From assembly GCF_001426745.1 (NCBI RefSeq), contig NZ_LMFI01000017.1, forward strand, positions 1 to 64,000: a stretch of 64,000 bases of DNA, given 5' to 3'. Shown piece by piece: positions 7,872 to 16,160 of this stretch. Numbering within the stretch: position 1 is the stretch's first letter; the number at the start of each line of letters is the position of its first letter. The stretch comes from Nocardioides sp. Root140 (lineage in GTDB: Bacteria; Actinomycetota; Actinomycetes; Propionibacteriales; Nocardioidaceae). The notes under the pieces were generated by a model. It did not search any database, was not told the origin of the DNA, and saw nothing but the letters and a program-made list of their open reading frames with translations. The position numbers and the translations under genes were made by a program.

Positions 7872-9823
7872 CCGCCGCACAGTGGCGCCCGGCGCTGCAG
7901 CGACGTCGGTTCAAGCACGACACCCTCGTGGCTGTCGACGCCTTCTCGGGCTTCGGTGGTCTCACGCAGGGGATCGAGCTGGCCGGCTTCGACGTGATCA
8001 TGGCGGCGAACCACAACGAGTACAAGGTGCGGGTTCACGAGGCCAACCACCCGAACGCTGAGCATTGGATCGCCGACCTGGTCAACAGGGAGGCCTCCGA
8101 CTACCACTCCGCGCAAGACCTTCCTGCCGCAGACCTCTTCACTGCGGGCATCAGCTGCGTCAACCACAGCCAGGCGAACACGCAGAAGGCGTACGAAGAG
8201 GGCCTGACGCTGTTCGACCTCGAGGACGCCGAGTACGAAGCTCGCGTCACCCGGTCCGAGCGCGACCGTGCGACGGCGATCTGCGTTCTGCAGTACGCCG
8301 CCCAGCACCACCCGCGGGTGATGCTCATCGAGTGCACGACCGAGTTCGCGTCCTGGGGCCAGCTCGTTCCCGGAAGGCGGAAGGTCGGCGATGGGTCGAC
8401 CTACCGGTGGTGGCTCAAGCAGCTCGGCCTGCTGGGGTACAACCACAAGGTCCTGTACCTGAACTCGATGTTCTTCGGTGTCGGCCAGTCCCGCGACCGC
8501 GGGTACTGGGTCTTCTGGGACAAGGAGCTGCCCGCGCCCGACCTGGATCACCGTCCCGAGTCCTGGTGCGAGAAGTGCCAGACCATCGTCCAGGCCGTGT
8601 GGTCGTGGAAGACCGGCGTCCCGCCGACCGGCTCGGTCCGGTACGGCAAGCAGTACAACTACCGCTGCCCGTCGTGCTACCGCGAGGTCATCCCGCCGTT
8701 CACGCCCTCACTCGACGCCCTCGACCTGTCGAACCTGGGCACCCGGATCGGCGATCGGGCCAAGCCCCTCGCCGCCGCGACGATGGCGCGCGCCGAGCGG
8801 TGCCGCCAGCGGTTCGCCGAGTTCCCTGCGGTGCTGATGCCGGCGAAGGCCCAGCGTGGCTCCGAGCGCCACCCTTGGCAGCCGATGGCCACCCAGACCA
8901 GCCAGCAGGAGACCGCGGTCCTCTCGACCGGTGCGCTGATGGCGGCCGCCGGCAACACCTTCGAGTGGCCCGGGTCGGAGTGCCGCGCCCGCGACTTCTC
9001 TCAGCCGTTGCCCTCGCAGACCTCGACGAATGGAACTGGTCTGATCACTCCGCCGGTCGCGATGGCTGTCAACAACTTCCAGGGCGCCCCGCGCGGCGTC
9101 GACGAGCCGCTCCCGACCCAGGGCGGGTCTGAGACGCTCGGCGTGCTCTCGGCGCGGATCCTGCCCAATCGCACCAACGGCACGTCCCGGTGCCTGGGCG
9201 AGCCGATGGAGACGATCGTCGGCAACGCCGGTTCCGGTGGCCTCGGCGTCCTCTCCTCGGGCGTCCTGCCGTACCGCAGGCACACCACGCCCACCTCGCA
9301 CGCTGAGGCGATGCCGACCGTGACGGCCGATCAGATTCCCGGGCTTCTGACCGCGGCCGGGTCCATGAAGAACAACGGGTCGATCCTCGAGGCGAAGTAC
9401 CGGGCACACCCGGTGTCCGATCCTCTCGGGGCCGTCACCGCTGAGCCGACGCAGGCGCTGCTGTTCTCCGGCTGGTACAAGCAGAACGGCTCCACCGGAA
9501 CCGAGACCGCCCCGCATCCGGTCGCGGATCCGTTCGGGACGCTTACCTCGCGCGACACGACCGCCATCCTGACCGCCGAGTGGCGTGAGGCGCTCCAGGA
9601 TCTCGCGCTCGAGGACTGCTACTTCCGGATGATGTACGACCACGAGATCGGTCGTGGCTGCGGTTTCGACGTCGACTTCGCGGACTACCAGGGCACGTTC
9701 CAGGTGTGGGGGCCGGCGCGCGACAGGGTCGACGGCTACGGGAATGCGGTCTCACCCCAGGTCGGCTGTTGGATCGGAGGCCGGCTCCGCGCCGTCCTCC
9801 ACAACGAGGAGGTGGCGGCGTGA
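7868..9823 (+). CDS. DNA (cytosine-5-)methyltransferase, actinophage Dcm-like
   Basis: 651 residues. Motif I is DAFSGFGGLTQGI (about residues 22-34) and the catalytic Cys is in AGISCVNHSQ, where the family normally has P-C-Q. Motif VI is IECTTEF instead of ENV. Motif VIII is GQSRDRGYW. The C-terminal motifs IX/X lie in YGNAVSPQVG. Between them is an unusually long target-recognition region with about five repeated blocks of roughly 55 residues (cues such as VLSTGAL, VLSARIL, VLSSGVL, each preceded by a PLPT/PMPT-like turn). This architecture is typical of methylases in Gordonia, Mycobacterium and Rhodococcus phages, where they probably shield phage DNA from host restriction. No cognate endonuclease adjoins it, so it reads as an orphan or protective enzyme. 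Confidence 0.88.
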   Translation: MTAAQWRPALQRRRFKHDTLVAVDAFSGFGGLTQGIELAGFDVIMAANHNEYKVRVHEANHPNAEHWIADLVNREASDYHSAQDLPAADLFTAGISCVNHSQANTQKAYEEGLTLFDLEDAEYEARVTRSERDRATAICVLQYAAQHHPRVMLIECTTEFASWGQLVPGRRKVGDGSTYRWWLKQLGLLGYNHKVLYLNSMFFGVGQSRDRGYWVFWDKELPAPDLDHRPESWCEKCQTIVQAVWSWKTGVPPTGSVRYGKQYNYRCPSCYREVIPPFTPSLDALDLSNLGTRIGDRAKPLAAATMARAERCRQRFAEFPAVLMPAKAQRGSERHPWQPMATQTSQQETAVLSTGALMAAAGNTFEWPGSECRARDFSQPLPSQTSTNGTGLITPPVAMAVNNFQGAPRGVDEPLPTQGGSETLGVLSARILPNRTNGTSRCLGEPMETIVGNAGSGGLGVLSSGVLPYRRHTTPTSHAEAMPTVTADQIPGLLTAAGSMKNNGSILEAKYRAHPVSDPLGAVTAEPTQALLFSGWYKQNGSTGTETAPHPVADPFGTLTSRDTTAILTAEWREALQDLALEDCYFRMMYDHEIGRGCGFDVDFADYQGTFQVWGPARDRVDGYGNAVSPQVGCWIGGRLRAVLHNEEVAA

Positions 9824-10050
9824 TGAGCGAAAAGAAGCTTTCCACCACGGTCCCGGGCTCGGGTCCTGATGCAGATGCGCTGGCCGCGTGGAGGCGTGAG
9901 CAGAAGCATCTCGGCGCGGTCTGCGACTTCCCTGGGTGCGATCGGCACGCCGAGCTCGGCGGACGGATGTGCGACTACCACGTAATGGTCCGGCTCGCCT
10001 CGAACGGCTCCTGGGTCGACGACAGCCACGCTGACGGGGGGCACGGCTGA
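9823..10050 (+). CDS. Small zinc-binding-like phage protein
   Basis: 75 residues. The ATG overlaps the methyltransferase stop (TGATG) and AGGAGG lies about nine bases upstream. The core CDFPGCDRHAELGGRMCDYH is a Cys-Cys-His-Cys-His pattern, as in small zinc-finger proteins of actinophages. It is translationally linked to its neighbours on both sides. Function unknown. Confidence 0.65.
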   Translation: MSEKKLSTTVPGSGPDADALAAWRREQKHLGAVCDFPGCDRHAELGGRMCDYHVMVRLASNGSWVDDSHADGGHG

Positions 10051-10343
10051 TGTGCTATCGAGAGACCGCCCACTACGTCGTTCTGTGCGACCGCTGCGGC
10101 GTGGCCGCGCCGGAGGGCACGGGCTGGTGGACGCCGTCACACGCCGACCACGCCGCTCTCGAGGCGGGTTGGGAGATGACAACGACCGAGCACCTGTGCC
10201 CAACGTGCGCGATTGCTGAGGTGACCGACGAGTCCGGGGGAGCGGTCGCACACCGGCCGGCCGTCGGGTCCTCGACGGGTCCGGACATCTGCTGGCCGCC
10301 GTTCTCAGCCCCTGCGGCTCGTTCGCCGGAGGAGTCGCGATGA
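10050..10343 (+). CDS. Small Cys-rich phage-like protein
   Basis: 97 residues. It has two CxxC pairs (LCDRCG and LCPTCAI) about 40 residues apart, consistent with one zinc ribbon, and then a Pro/Ala-rich tail without structure cues. The start shares a base with the preceding stop and the end overlaps the DUF5131 gene by 4 bp. Similar proteins accompany Gp37/Gp68 genes in actinophages, but no function is known to me. Confidence 0.65.
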   Translation: MCYRETAHYVVLCDRCGVAAPEGTGWWTPSHADHAALEAGWEMTTTEHLCPTCAIAEVTDESGGAVAHRPAVGSSTGPDICWPPFSAPAARSPEESR

Positions 10344-11248
10344 CAGACAGGACGGGCATCGAGTGGACCGACTCGACCTGGAACCCGGTGACTGGATGCA
10401 CCGAGGTTTCCGCGGGTTGCAGTCATTGCTACGCCAAGACCCTCGCCGAGAGGTTCCGCGGGACCCCGGGGCACTACTTCGAGGACGGCTTCGACGTCGT
10501 CCTGCGCCCCGAGCGTCTCGACCAGGTGCTCCGGTGGACCCGGCCGCGCCGGATCTTCGTCAACAGCATGTCCGACCTGTTCCACGACCAGGTGCCCGAC
10601 TGGTTCATCGCCCAGGTGTTCGCCCGGATGGCGCTCACGCCGCGGCACACCTTCCAGCTGCTCACCAAGCGGCACGGCCGGATGCGGGCGCTCCTGAACT
10701 CGCCTGAGTTCCGGGGCCTCGTGGTCGAGATGACCACCATCGCCGCGAGCGACCATGTTCTCGACTGCCGTGCCGCCGACGTCTGGCCGCTGCCCAACGT
10801 CTGGATCGGCGTCTCCGTCGAGAACCAGCAGTGGGCCGATATCAGGATCCCCGCGCTGCTCGAGACCCCAGCGGCCGTCCGCTTCCTGTCCTGCGAGCCA
10901 CTCCTCGGGCATGTGAACGCTGAGCTGAGCGGCATCGACTGGGTGATCGTGGGCGGCGAGTCCGGCCGCGGCGCTCGCCCGATGCACCCCGACTGGGCGC
11001 GGTCCCTGCGTGATCAGTGCACGACCGCTGGCGTCCCATTCCTGTTCAAGCAGTGGGGCGAGTGGATCGAGACCGCGAACGGCACAACCATCGTCCACGC
11101 CGACGGTGAGACCACGACTGCCCGCATCCCACTGCCCGCGGGCGGGGCACGGGTATCCCGCGTCGGGAAGAAGGCCGCGGGCCGCTCTCTCGACGGGCGC
11201 AGGTGGGACGAGTACGCATCAGCGACCGGAGCCGACAGTGGCTGCTGA
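10340..11248 (+). CDS. Phage Gp37/Gp68 family protein (DUF5131)
   Basis: 302 residues. The N-terminus has the family signature GIEWTDSTWNPVTGC followed by a CxxxxxxCxxC arrangement (GCTEVSAGCSHCYA) that recalls a radical-SAM cluster site. Then come VNSMSDLFHDQVPD, LLTKRHGRM, WIGVSVENQ and SCEPLLG, all standard for DUF5131. The C-terminal part includes IVGGESGRGARPMHPDW. The family is common in actinophages and prophages and its reaction has not been established. The start overlaps the previous gene (ATGA). It fits a phage-derived nucleic-acid-metabolism block together with the methyltransferase. Confidence 0.88.
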   Translation: MTDRTGIEWTDSTWNPVTGCTEVSAGCSHCYAKTLAERFRGTPGHYFEDGFDVVLRPERLDQVLRWTRPRRIFVNSMSDLFHDQVPDWFIAQVFARMALTPRHTFQLLTKRHGRMRALLNSPEFRGLVVEMTTIAASDHVLDCRAADVWPLPNVWIGVSVENQQWADIRIPALLETPAAVRFLSCEPLLGHVNAELSGIDWVIVGGESGRGARPMHPDWARSLRDQCTTAGVPFLFKQWGEWIETANGTTIVHADGETTTARIPLPAGGARVSRVGKKAAGRSLDGRRWDEYASATGADSGC

Positions 11249-11379
11249 CACTTGTGGACGACGCCACCGAGGCGGAGCGCTCGGCCTCGCAAGTGCACAC
11301 CGTGGAGGTGATCTGGTCGAACCGTCCGGTCGACGCCCAGGTTGCCTTCGACTTCGACGGCACTGGGGCAGGATCATGA
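11203..11379 (+). CDS. Possible small protein after the DUF5131 gene
   Basis: Up to 58 residues from the GTG at 11203, which overlaps the DUF5131 gene by 46 bp, or 41 residues from the GTG at 11254 just after it. The stretch from about 11254 to 11379 has GC-rich third positions and a plausible acidic product ending FDFDGTGAGS. It would fill the gap before the next gene. Evidence is codon pattern only. Confidence 0.4.
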   Translation: MGRVRISDRSRQWLLTLVDDATEAERSASQVHTVEVIWSNRPVDAQVAFDFDGTGAGS

Positions 11380-11419
11380 CCAGTCGGCGGTGCGCGCTGG
11401 GGCCGTTAAGGTCGGCAGC

Positions 11420-11797
11420 ATGCAGCCCGCCGATGTGACCGCCGTGCCGGCCGAGGTGGTGGAGGACGTGCTTCGCGACCCGTCAGGTTTCCTCGCCGCG
11501 GCCGCGGAAGCAGCACCAGGCTGGGCGTCTCGGTACGGAGGGCCAGAGGGCGTCGCACAGCTGACGAGTGCTCTGCATGACCATCTGGCCCAGCTGACGA
11601 AGAGCAACGCCGAACTGCGAGCCGCGACGGTGGTCTACCTACGCACCCATTCGGGGCTGTCACTGCTGACGATCGCCCGGCTGCTCGGCGTGACGAAGGG
11701 CGCCGTCCAACACGTCATGCGCCGTGCCCAGGAGGATTCGACGCGCCCGTCAGGGACGTTCGCGCGGCTCGCGTCTCCCGGCGTCTGGCGTTCCTGA
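11420..11797 (+). CDS. Small helix-turn-helix protein
   Basis: 125 residues. The C-terminal half holds a sigma-70-region-4-like helix-turn-helix (LSLLTIARLLGVTKGAVQHV, about residues 83-102) after a helical N-terminal half. The start chosen is the ATG at 11420. An upstream in-frame ATG at 11342 would add 26 residues of weak coding character. Probably a DNA-binding regulator of this mobile block. It is followed by a 93-bp gap before convergent genes, and its target is not evident. Confidence 0.6.
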   Translation: MQPADVTAVPAEVVEDVLRDPSGFLAAAAEAAPGWASRYGGPEGVAQLTSALHDHLAQLTKSNAELRAATVVYLRTHSGLSLLTIARLLGVTKGAVQHVMRRAQEDSTRPSGTFARLASPGVWRS

Positions 11798-11890
11798 CGA
11801 CACCGCCCCCACAGGTTGCCCTCAACCATCCCCGGGCCGCCGTCTTTGAGCTCGTCGACACCGACCGCAAAGCTCAGCCCGGTCGCACAG

Positions 11891-12163
11891 CTAGCGCTCC
11901 GGCGCGGTCCAGTTCGGATCGACAGGCACCGGGATGAGCTGGTCGATGCGGAGCCAGTCCATCTTGACCACGGGCTTGAGAGAGGCGTCGTCATGCCAGA
12001 CCACCAGGGCCTCCCAGTGTCGGCCTTCGCGCTTCCAGTCGAGGATGAGCCCGCGTGACGGCTTGAGGCGGCCGGCGTTGCGGATCAGGACGAACCGAAC
12101 GACGGCGTACGGTCGCCACGCGTCGTTCTTTGGCGGGTTCGCGGACACGACGGCACGCGTCAC
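11891..12163 (-). CDS. Small protein, paralogue of its upstream neighbour (copy B)
   Basis: 90 residues from the GTG overlapping the previous stop. The core SRGLILDWKREGRHWEALVV aligns with RPGLLLEWRRAGHLWEGRVI of the upstream gene, and both continue into a region rich in Val/Trp ending with a Leu-rich turn. The two genes are therefore a tandem duplication. No family is recognised. The pair shares an intergenic region with the ligase-like gene and its SOS box, so a DNA-damage-linked role is possible. Confidence 0.6.
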   Translation of the reverse strand: MTRAVVSANPPKNDAWRPYAVVRFVLIRNAGRLKPSRGLILDWKREGRHWEALVVWHDDASLKPVVKMDWLRIDQLIPVPVDPNWTAPER

Positions 12164-12453
12164 TCGGTGGTGAGTAGCTCGGCCGGGAGCCACTCCTCGA
12201 CTGAGGCCCACCGTCCGGGCCGCAGCTGCGCTGCATAGATGACTCGGCCCTCCCAGAGGTGACCGGCGCGACGCCACTCCAACAACAGGCCAGGGCGCGG
12301 CTCCGAGGCGTCGAAAGGCAGAGTTATCCAACAGTGCCGACCGGGCTGAGGCGGGGCCCCTGCGCTGCTGGGAGCTGGCTCCGTGTGCTGGCCAGCGCGC
12401 ACACGGTCCTTCAGGGGGATCCCCGCCCCGCGCCCGTACCCGCCGCCTGCCAT
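12160..12453 (-). CDS. Small protein, paralogue of its downstream neighbour (copy A)
   Basis: 97 residues. The N-terminal 35 residues are Gly/Pro-rich, and the C-terminal 55 carry the shared core (LLLEWRRAGHLWEGRVIYAA). GGAAG lies four bases before the ATG. It is the first gene of a two-gene minus-strand operon whose promoter region contains the SOS-type palindrome at 12465-12480. Function unknown; the tryptophan-rich small fold may bind protein or nucleic acid. Confidence 0.6.
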   Translation of the reverse strand: MAGGGYGRGAGIPLKDRVRAGQHTEPAPSSAGAPPQPGRHCWITLPFDASEPRPGLLLEWRRAGHLWEGRVIYAAQLRPGRWASVEEWLPAELLTTE

Positions 12454-12464
12454 GTCTTCCAGAG

Positions 12465-12480
12465 TAGAACAAGTGTTCGA
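12465..12480. promoter_or_regulatory. LexA/SOS-type box between divergent genes
   Basis: TAGAACAAGTGTTCGA matches the actinobacterial LexA consensus TCGAAC-N4-GTTCGA at 11 of 12 defined positions when read on the minus strand (TCGAACACTTGTTCTA). It lies 12 bp before the start of the minus-strand small gene and 37 bp before the ligase-like gene, so it could repress both until DNA damage. Confidence 0.7.
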
Positions 12481-12504
12481 GCAGACGCCGCCGGTGCGAG
12501 TTCG

Positions 12505-12510
12505 TACGCT
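12505..12510 (+). promoter_or_regulatory. -10 box (TACGCT) giving a leaderless ligase-like transcript
   Basis: TACGCT fits the actinobacterial TANNNT -10 and ends six bases before the GTG at 12517, so transcription would begin at or next to the start codon. No Shine-Dalgarno sequence is present. Confidence 0.5.
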
Positions 12511-12516
12511 GAATGG

Positions 12517-13473
12517 GTGCCCACCTGCTGGGAGCCCATGCTGGCCAAGCCCGCAGCCACGCTGCCGGCTGGCTCGGCGCTGCCCGGCGGCACGGTCTAC
12601 GAGCCCAAGTGGGACGGCTACTGGGCCATCCTCGAGCGGACGCCTGAGAGGTGTTGGGTGTGGTCACGCAACGGCGCGGATCTCACCGCCGGCTTCCCCG
12701 ACGTCGTCGACGCCGCATGCGCGCAGCTGCCGCCGGGCACCGTGGTCGACGGCGCGCTCGTGGTTTGGAGCGAGGGGCGTCTGGACTTCGCCGCTCTTGC
12801 CCCGCGCCTGGCCTACCGCGGCCACCGCCGGCCACCGGCTCAGCTGGCGCCTGCGGCCTTCCTGGCCTTCGACGTGCTGGCCGCCGGAGACGCCGACGTG
12901 CGCGGGAGGCCGTTGCGGGTGCGGCGATCGCTGCTCGAGCAGCTCGCCGCGGCCTGGCGGCCACCGCTGCAGCTGACTCCGCAGACGGGCGACCCGGCCC
13001 AGGCGAGGCAGTGGCTGGAGGAGTACGCCGCGGCCGACGTCGGCGTTGAGGGCCTGGTCGCCAAGGGAGACGGTCAGCGCTACCTGCCCGGCCAGCGAGC
13101 TTGGGTGAAGTACCGGATCCACAACACCCGCGAGGCCACCGTCGGCGCGGTGATCGGTCGCGTCGAGCAGCCGGTGCGGCTAATTCTCGGCCTGGTCGAC
13201 GACGCCGGCCGCCTACGGGTTGCCGGCGCTACCCATCCGCTCAGTTCCAGGGAGTCGGCTGAGCTCGCCGCTGTGCTCAACGGCACCGATGACCACCCGT
13301 GGCCGGCCGAGCTCAGCACCCACCAGCTGGGGCGGTTCAGCCGCGAACCGGTTGCGATCACCCGAGTGGCCCCCATGGTGGTCGTCGAGGTCGAGGCAGA
13401 CACGGCGTTCGAATACGGGCGCTGGCGGCACCTGACCCGCTACCGCCGACTGCGCCTGGATCTGTCTGGCTGA
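12517..13473 (+). CDS. ATP-dependent DNA ligase-like protein
   Basis: 318 residues. The adenylation motif is EPKWDGYW (Lys about residue 29), with IIIa at AFLAFDVLAAGD, IV at EGLVAKGDG and V at WVKYR, followed by an OB-fold domain to the end. This is the layout of LigC/LigD-type ligases. Motif III reads VVDGALVVW where active ligases normally have DGE, and the residue after DG in motif I is Tyr-Trp rather than an Arg, so catalysis may be weakened or altered. Such short ligases are frequent on actinobacterial plasmids and phages for nick sealing. The SOS box just upstream fits DNA-damage induction. The GTG start is preferred because of the leaderless promoter; an ATG at 12538 is possible. Confidence 0.82.
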   Translation: MPTCWEPMLAKPAATLPAGSALPGGTVYEPKWDGYWAILERTPERCWVWSRNGADLTAGFPDVVDAACAQLPPGTVVDGALVVWSEGRLDFAALAPRLAYRGHRRPPAQLAPAAFLAFDVLAAGDADVRGRPLRVRRSLLEQLAAAWRPPLQLTPQTGDPAQARQWLEEYAAADVGVEGLVAKGDGQRYLPGQRAWVKYRIHNTREATVGAVIGRVEQPVRLILGLVDDAGRLRVAGATHPLSSRESAELAAVLNGTDDHPWPAELSTHQLGRFSREPVAITRVAPMVVVEVEADTAFEYGRWRHLTRYRRLRLDLSG

Positions 13474-13529
13474 CACAGGGGAGGGGCATTGCGCTGATGC
13501 AGCCGGCCGGTTCGCGGCAAGATGGCCCT

Positions 13530-14681
13530 ATGGCCCAGGCTCTCGGCAACTCCAGCGCGCTGCCGCCTGACGATCGGTCGGTGCTGCTGACCGCCACGGG
13601 GCGGCGCGACCTCGTCGACGCATTGCATTGGATTGCCGAAGGGCGGCCACTGGTTGACGGCACCGACCTGTCGGGCATGCTCACGGCCCTGGTGGCTGCC
13701 GCTGATGCCGGGATACACGGGTCGGAGCCGGCGCTGCGCGCTGCGGTTCGTGCGGCGCTTCGCAGCACGCTGGATACAAGTGCGGATCTCGTTCTCACTG
13801 GGACCATCGTGTCTCCGCACCGCTACCAGGCGGCCCTGGCGAACGTCGCGCGCCGTACGACCACGGGCAGCATCGCCGACATCACCACCGCTGCCGTGCT
13901 GGCCGCCCAAGATGACGACCCGCTGGTGGTAGAGGCGCTCGGGTTGGTTGCCGGCCTGAGCTGGCGAGACCTGCAGGCCCGTTCTCAGGCTCGTGGGGTC
14001 TCGCTGCCGAGTGATGCCGACGGGACTTGGAGTCCGAGCCAAGTTCTGAGCGCCTTCCGGATCATCGACGACGTCGTGTGCGGGCGGGTCGAACCTCAGC
14101 TCGACGGTGCGGTGGCCGCTCGCCCGGTGGAGCTCCTCCTGGACGACGCGACCGGTTGGAGCGAGGTGGAGAAGCTCCGCATCGGAGGGGTGAGCTACGG
14201 GACTCTTCTTGCTCAGCGGGACGTGGGCAGCGCCTGGAGCGCCCACCGCAACCGCAGCAACAACGAGATCAGCAGGCTCATGGTCCGGCGCGTCCTTGGC
14301 GCCCTCGATGAGGCCAATGTTGGCTACTGGTCGACCGAGGGTGATGCTGCGGTCCCGAAGACGTTCCTTGGAACCCACGCGGGGGTCCATGGCAAGCTGC
14401 CGGGGCAGTTGTCGGTGGTGACCCGCAGGGCCGATGGCACCGCGGGCTACGCGGTGCTAATCGCGATCGCCCGCGACGGGGGCACAGCGCGCAAGACGGC
14501 GGCTACACTCCTTCAGCTGCCCAAGCGGTTCACGATCCCGGCGGTCCTGGTTCTGTTCGGCACAGGCTGGGCGGACCGAGGTGAGAGTGATGATCTGGTG
14601 CGGGCCTATGGCGGCCGTCTCTACACCGAGCACACGCTGGCGGACCTGGCCCATCTGGCCGCAACTGTCGGTCCTGCCTGA
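13530..14681 (+). CDS. Unknown protein with a degenerate endonuclease-like C-terminus, first gene of candidate defence island 1
   Basis: 383 residues. The N-terminal 250 residues are helical and unrecognised. The last 100 residues carry AVLIAIARDGGTARKTAATL, which aligns with ILEVKLVNDGGTARDKAARF of the endonuclease-like gene at 21658-22758, but the catalytic Glu and Lys of ExK are lost here. It may be a DNA-binding or regulatory relative of a restriction enzyme rather than a nuclease. CAAGAT six bases before the ATG suggests a leaderless start. An in-frame ATG at 13497 is an alternative. It is 36 bp upstream of the ParB-like gene and probably cotranscribed with the next three genes. Confidence 0.6.
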   Translation: MAQALGNSSALPPDDRSVLLTATGRRDLVDALHWIAEGRPLVDGTDLSGMLTALVAAADAGIHGSEPALRAAVRAALRSTLDTSADLVLTGTIVSPHRYQAALANVARRTTTGSIADITTAAVLAAQDDDPLVVEALGLVAGLSWRDLQARSQARGVSLPSDADGTWSPSQVLSAFRIIDDVVCGRVEPQLDGAVAARPVELLLDDATGWSEVEKLRIGGVSYGTLLAQRDVGSAWSAHRNRSNNEISRLMVRRVLGALDEANVGYWSTEGDAAVPKTFLGTHAGVHGKLPGQLSVVTRRADGTAGYAVLIAIARDGGTARKTAATLLQLPKRFTIPAVLVLFGTGWADRGESDDLVRAYGGRLYTEHTLADLAHLAATVGPA

Positions 14682-14717
14682 CATGCTGGACCGACGCACG
14701 CAGCACGGGAGAGGTAC

Positions 14718-16160
14718 ATGACACAGTCGATCACCACCGCCACACGGGAGAGCGCCATCCAGGCCGCTGTCGAAGCCGCCAAGCAGGCCGTCGCCAACGG
14801 TGGTGGAACGGCTGAGGAGCTCCGCTGGAAGGGCGGCACGTTGGTCCTGCCCGTGGCCTCGGTCGATCTGGATGTGGTGCTCCTCAGCCCGCACAGTCAC
14901 CGAATCAAGGCCCAGCTGCAGTCCCTTCCCAAGGCCGACCAGGATGTCGTCGCAACAGACCCCTACGGTCCCCAGGCCCAGGACATCATCGCTCGACTTC
15001 TGAGGGAGACCCCCGGGTTCGAACGGATCAAGAACGCGCTCGCCAACGACGGCCAGCTCTTCGCGGGCGTGATCACCACCGGGGGCGTGCTCGTCAATGC
15101 CAACACCCGGGCGGTCGCACTGCGCGACCTGCGAGAGCAGTACCTCAAGGTGGTCGTGCTGCCGGCCGACGCCGGGCCGAAGGAGATCACTGAGCTCGAG
15201 CTGCGGTTGCAAATGGAGCAGGAGGTCAAGCAGGAGTACAGCTTCACCAGCCAGCTGCTATTCATCGAGGACCTCATCAACAGTGGCAACTACACAACCC
15301 TGGAGGTCGGTCGGGCACTGCGCCCCGGGCTGACCACCAGCAAGCGGGACACGAAGGCGGCCACCGATTTGGTCGAGGGCGAATTGCGGCTCCTGGGACT
15401 GATCCGCGAAGTTGTGAGCGCCAGCGGCGGAGCACTCAACTTTCTGTTCTTCGACGACCAGCGGCAGGCTCTCATCGAGATCGACCAGGACTACCAGCGG
15501 ATGAAGAGCACGAAGCCGGAAGAGGCCGCTCGCGTTCGTGACGCTCAGCTCGCCGGAATGATCGCCGGCGTCGACTACCGGCGTCTCAGGGAGATCGATT
15601 CGACCCTGCTAGATGACTACGTGGCGCCCGCGTTGGGTGAGTCCACCACGCTGGCTCCCCATCTGGACGCGTTGCTCATGCCTGGCAACGGCGCGGAATC
15701 GGCCGGCGCCGCCCCGGCCGGTGTGAGTGACTTCTTCGGTGACGACGAAGACGGCGGGGATCAGTCGGAGCAGACACACGTCAACGGCAAGCCGAGCCTG
15801 TCCGGGGTCTACACGTTGCTCGCCCAGACCAAGCCCGAAGACGACGTCACCCTGCCCACCCCTGACGGCGAGACGGTCACACTGCCACGGGTCGTCGTCG
15901 CAACCGAACTGTTCAGCGGGCTCACGACCGCGATTGAGAACAAGAAGCGCGACTCCAAGCAGATCGATGATCTGACCGCGCCCATGGTCCACCTCAAGGA
16001 GGCGGCACGCGTCCTGGACAAGGCCGCAGCTACCTACGCCGATGTCCACGGCCGCGCGGGGTTCCGCCACGACGCCTTCGCCGCGGCCGTCCAGGAGTAC
16101 GAACGAGCAGCGGCCGCGTTCCGGGCGGTAGCGCCCTCGGCCGAGGATCCGGGTGTCTGA
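14718..16160 (+). CDS. ParB/Srx-like protein of candidate defence island 1
   Basis: 480 residues. After a short helix the segment with VDLDVVLLSPHSHRIKAQLQ and the later GVLVNANTRAVALRDLR reproduce the two halves of a ParB/sulfiredoxin-type nucleotide-binding fold (the second resembles the GNRRLAA box). A long helical middle (residues about 150-290) may correspond to an HTH/dimer region, and the C-terminal third is acidic then helical. GGGAGAGG precedes the ATG. In defence loci, ParB-like proteins with a helicase (for example DndB-like DGQHR proteins) act as regulators or CTP/ATP-dependent clamps. Here it is coupled to an SNF2 helicase whose GTG lies inside its last codons. Confidence 0.65.
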   Translation: MTQSITTATRESAIQAAVEAAKQAVANGGGTAEELRWKGGTLVLPVASVDLDVVLLSPHSHRIKAQLQSLPKADQDVVATDPYGPQAQDIIARLLRETPGFERIKNALANDGQLFAGVITTGGVLVNANTRAVALRDLREQYLKVVVLPADAGPKEITELELRLQMEQEVKQEYSFTSQLLFIEDLINSGNYTTLEVGRALRPGLTTSKRDTKAATDLVEGELRLLGLIREVVSASGGALNFLFFDDQRQALIEIDQDYQRMKSTKPEEAARVRDAQLAGMIAGVDYRRLREIDSTLLDDYVAPALGESTTLAPHLDALLMPGNGAESAGAAPAGVSDFFGDDEDGGDQSEQTHVNGKPSLSGVYTLLAQTKPEDDVTLPTPDGETVTLPRVVVATELFSGLTTAIENKKRDSKQIDDLTAPMVHLKEAARVLDKAAATYADVHGRAGFRHDAFAAAVQEYERAAAAFRAVAPSAEDPGV

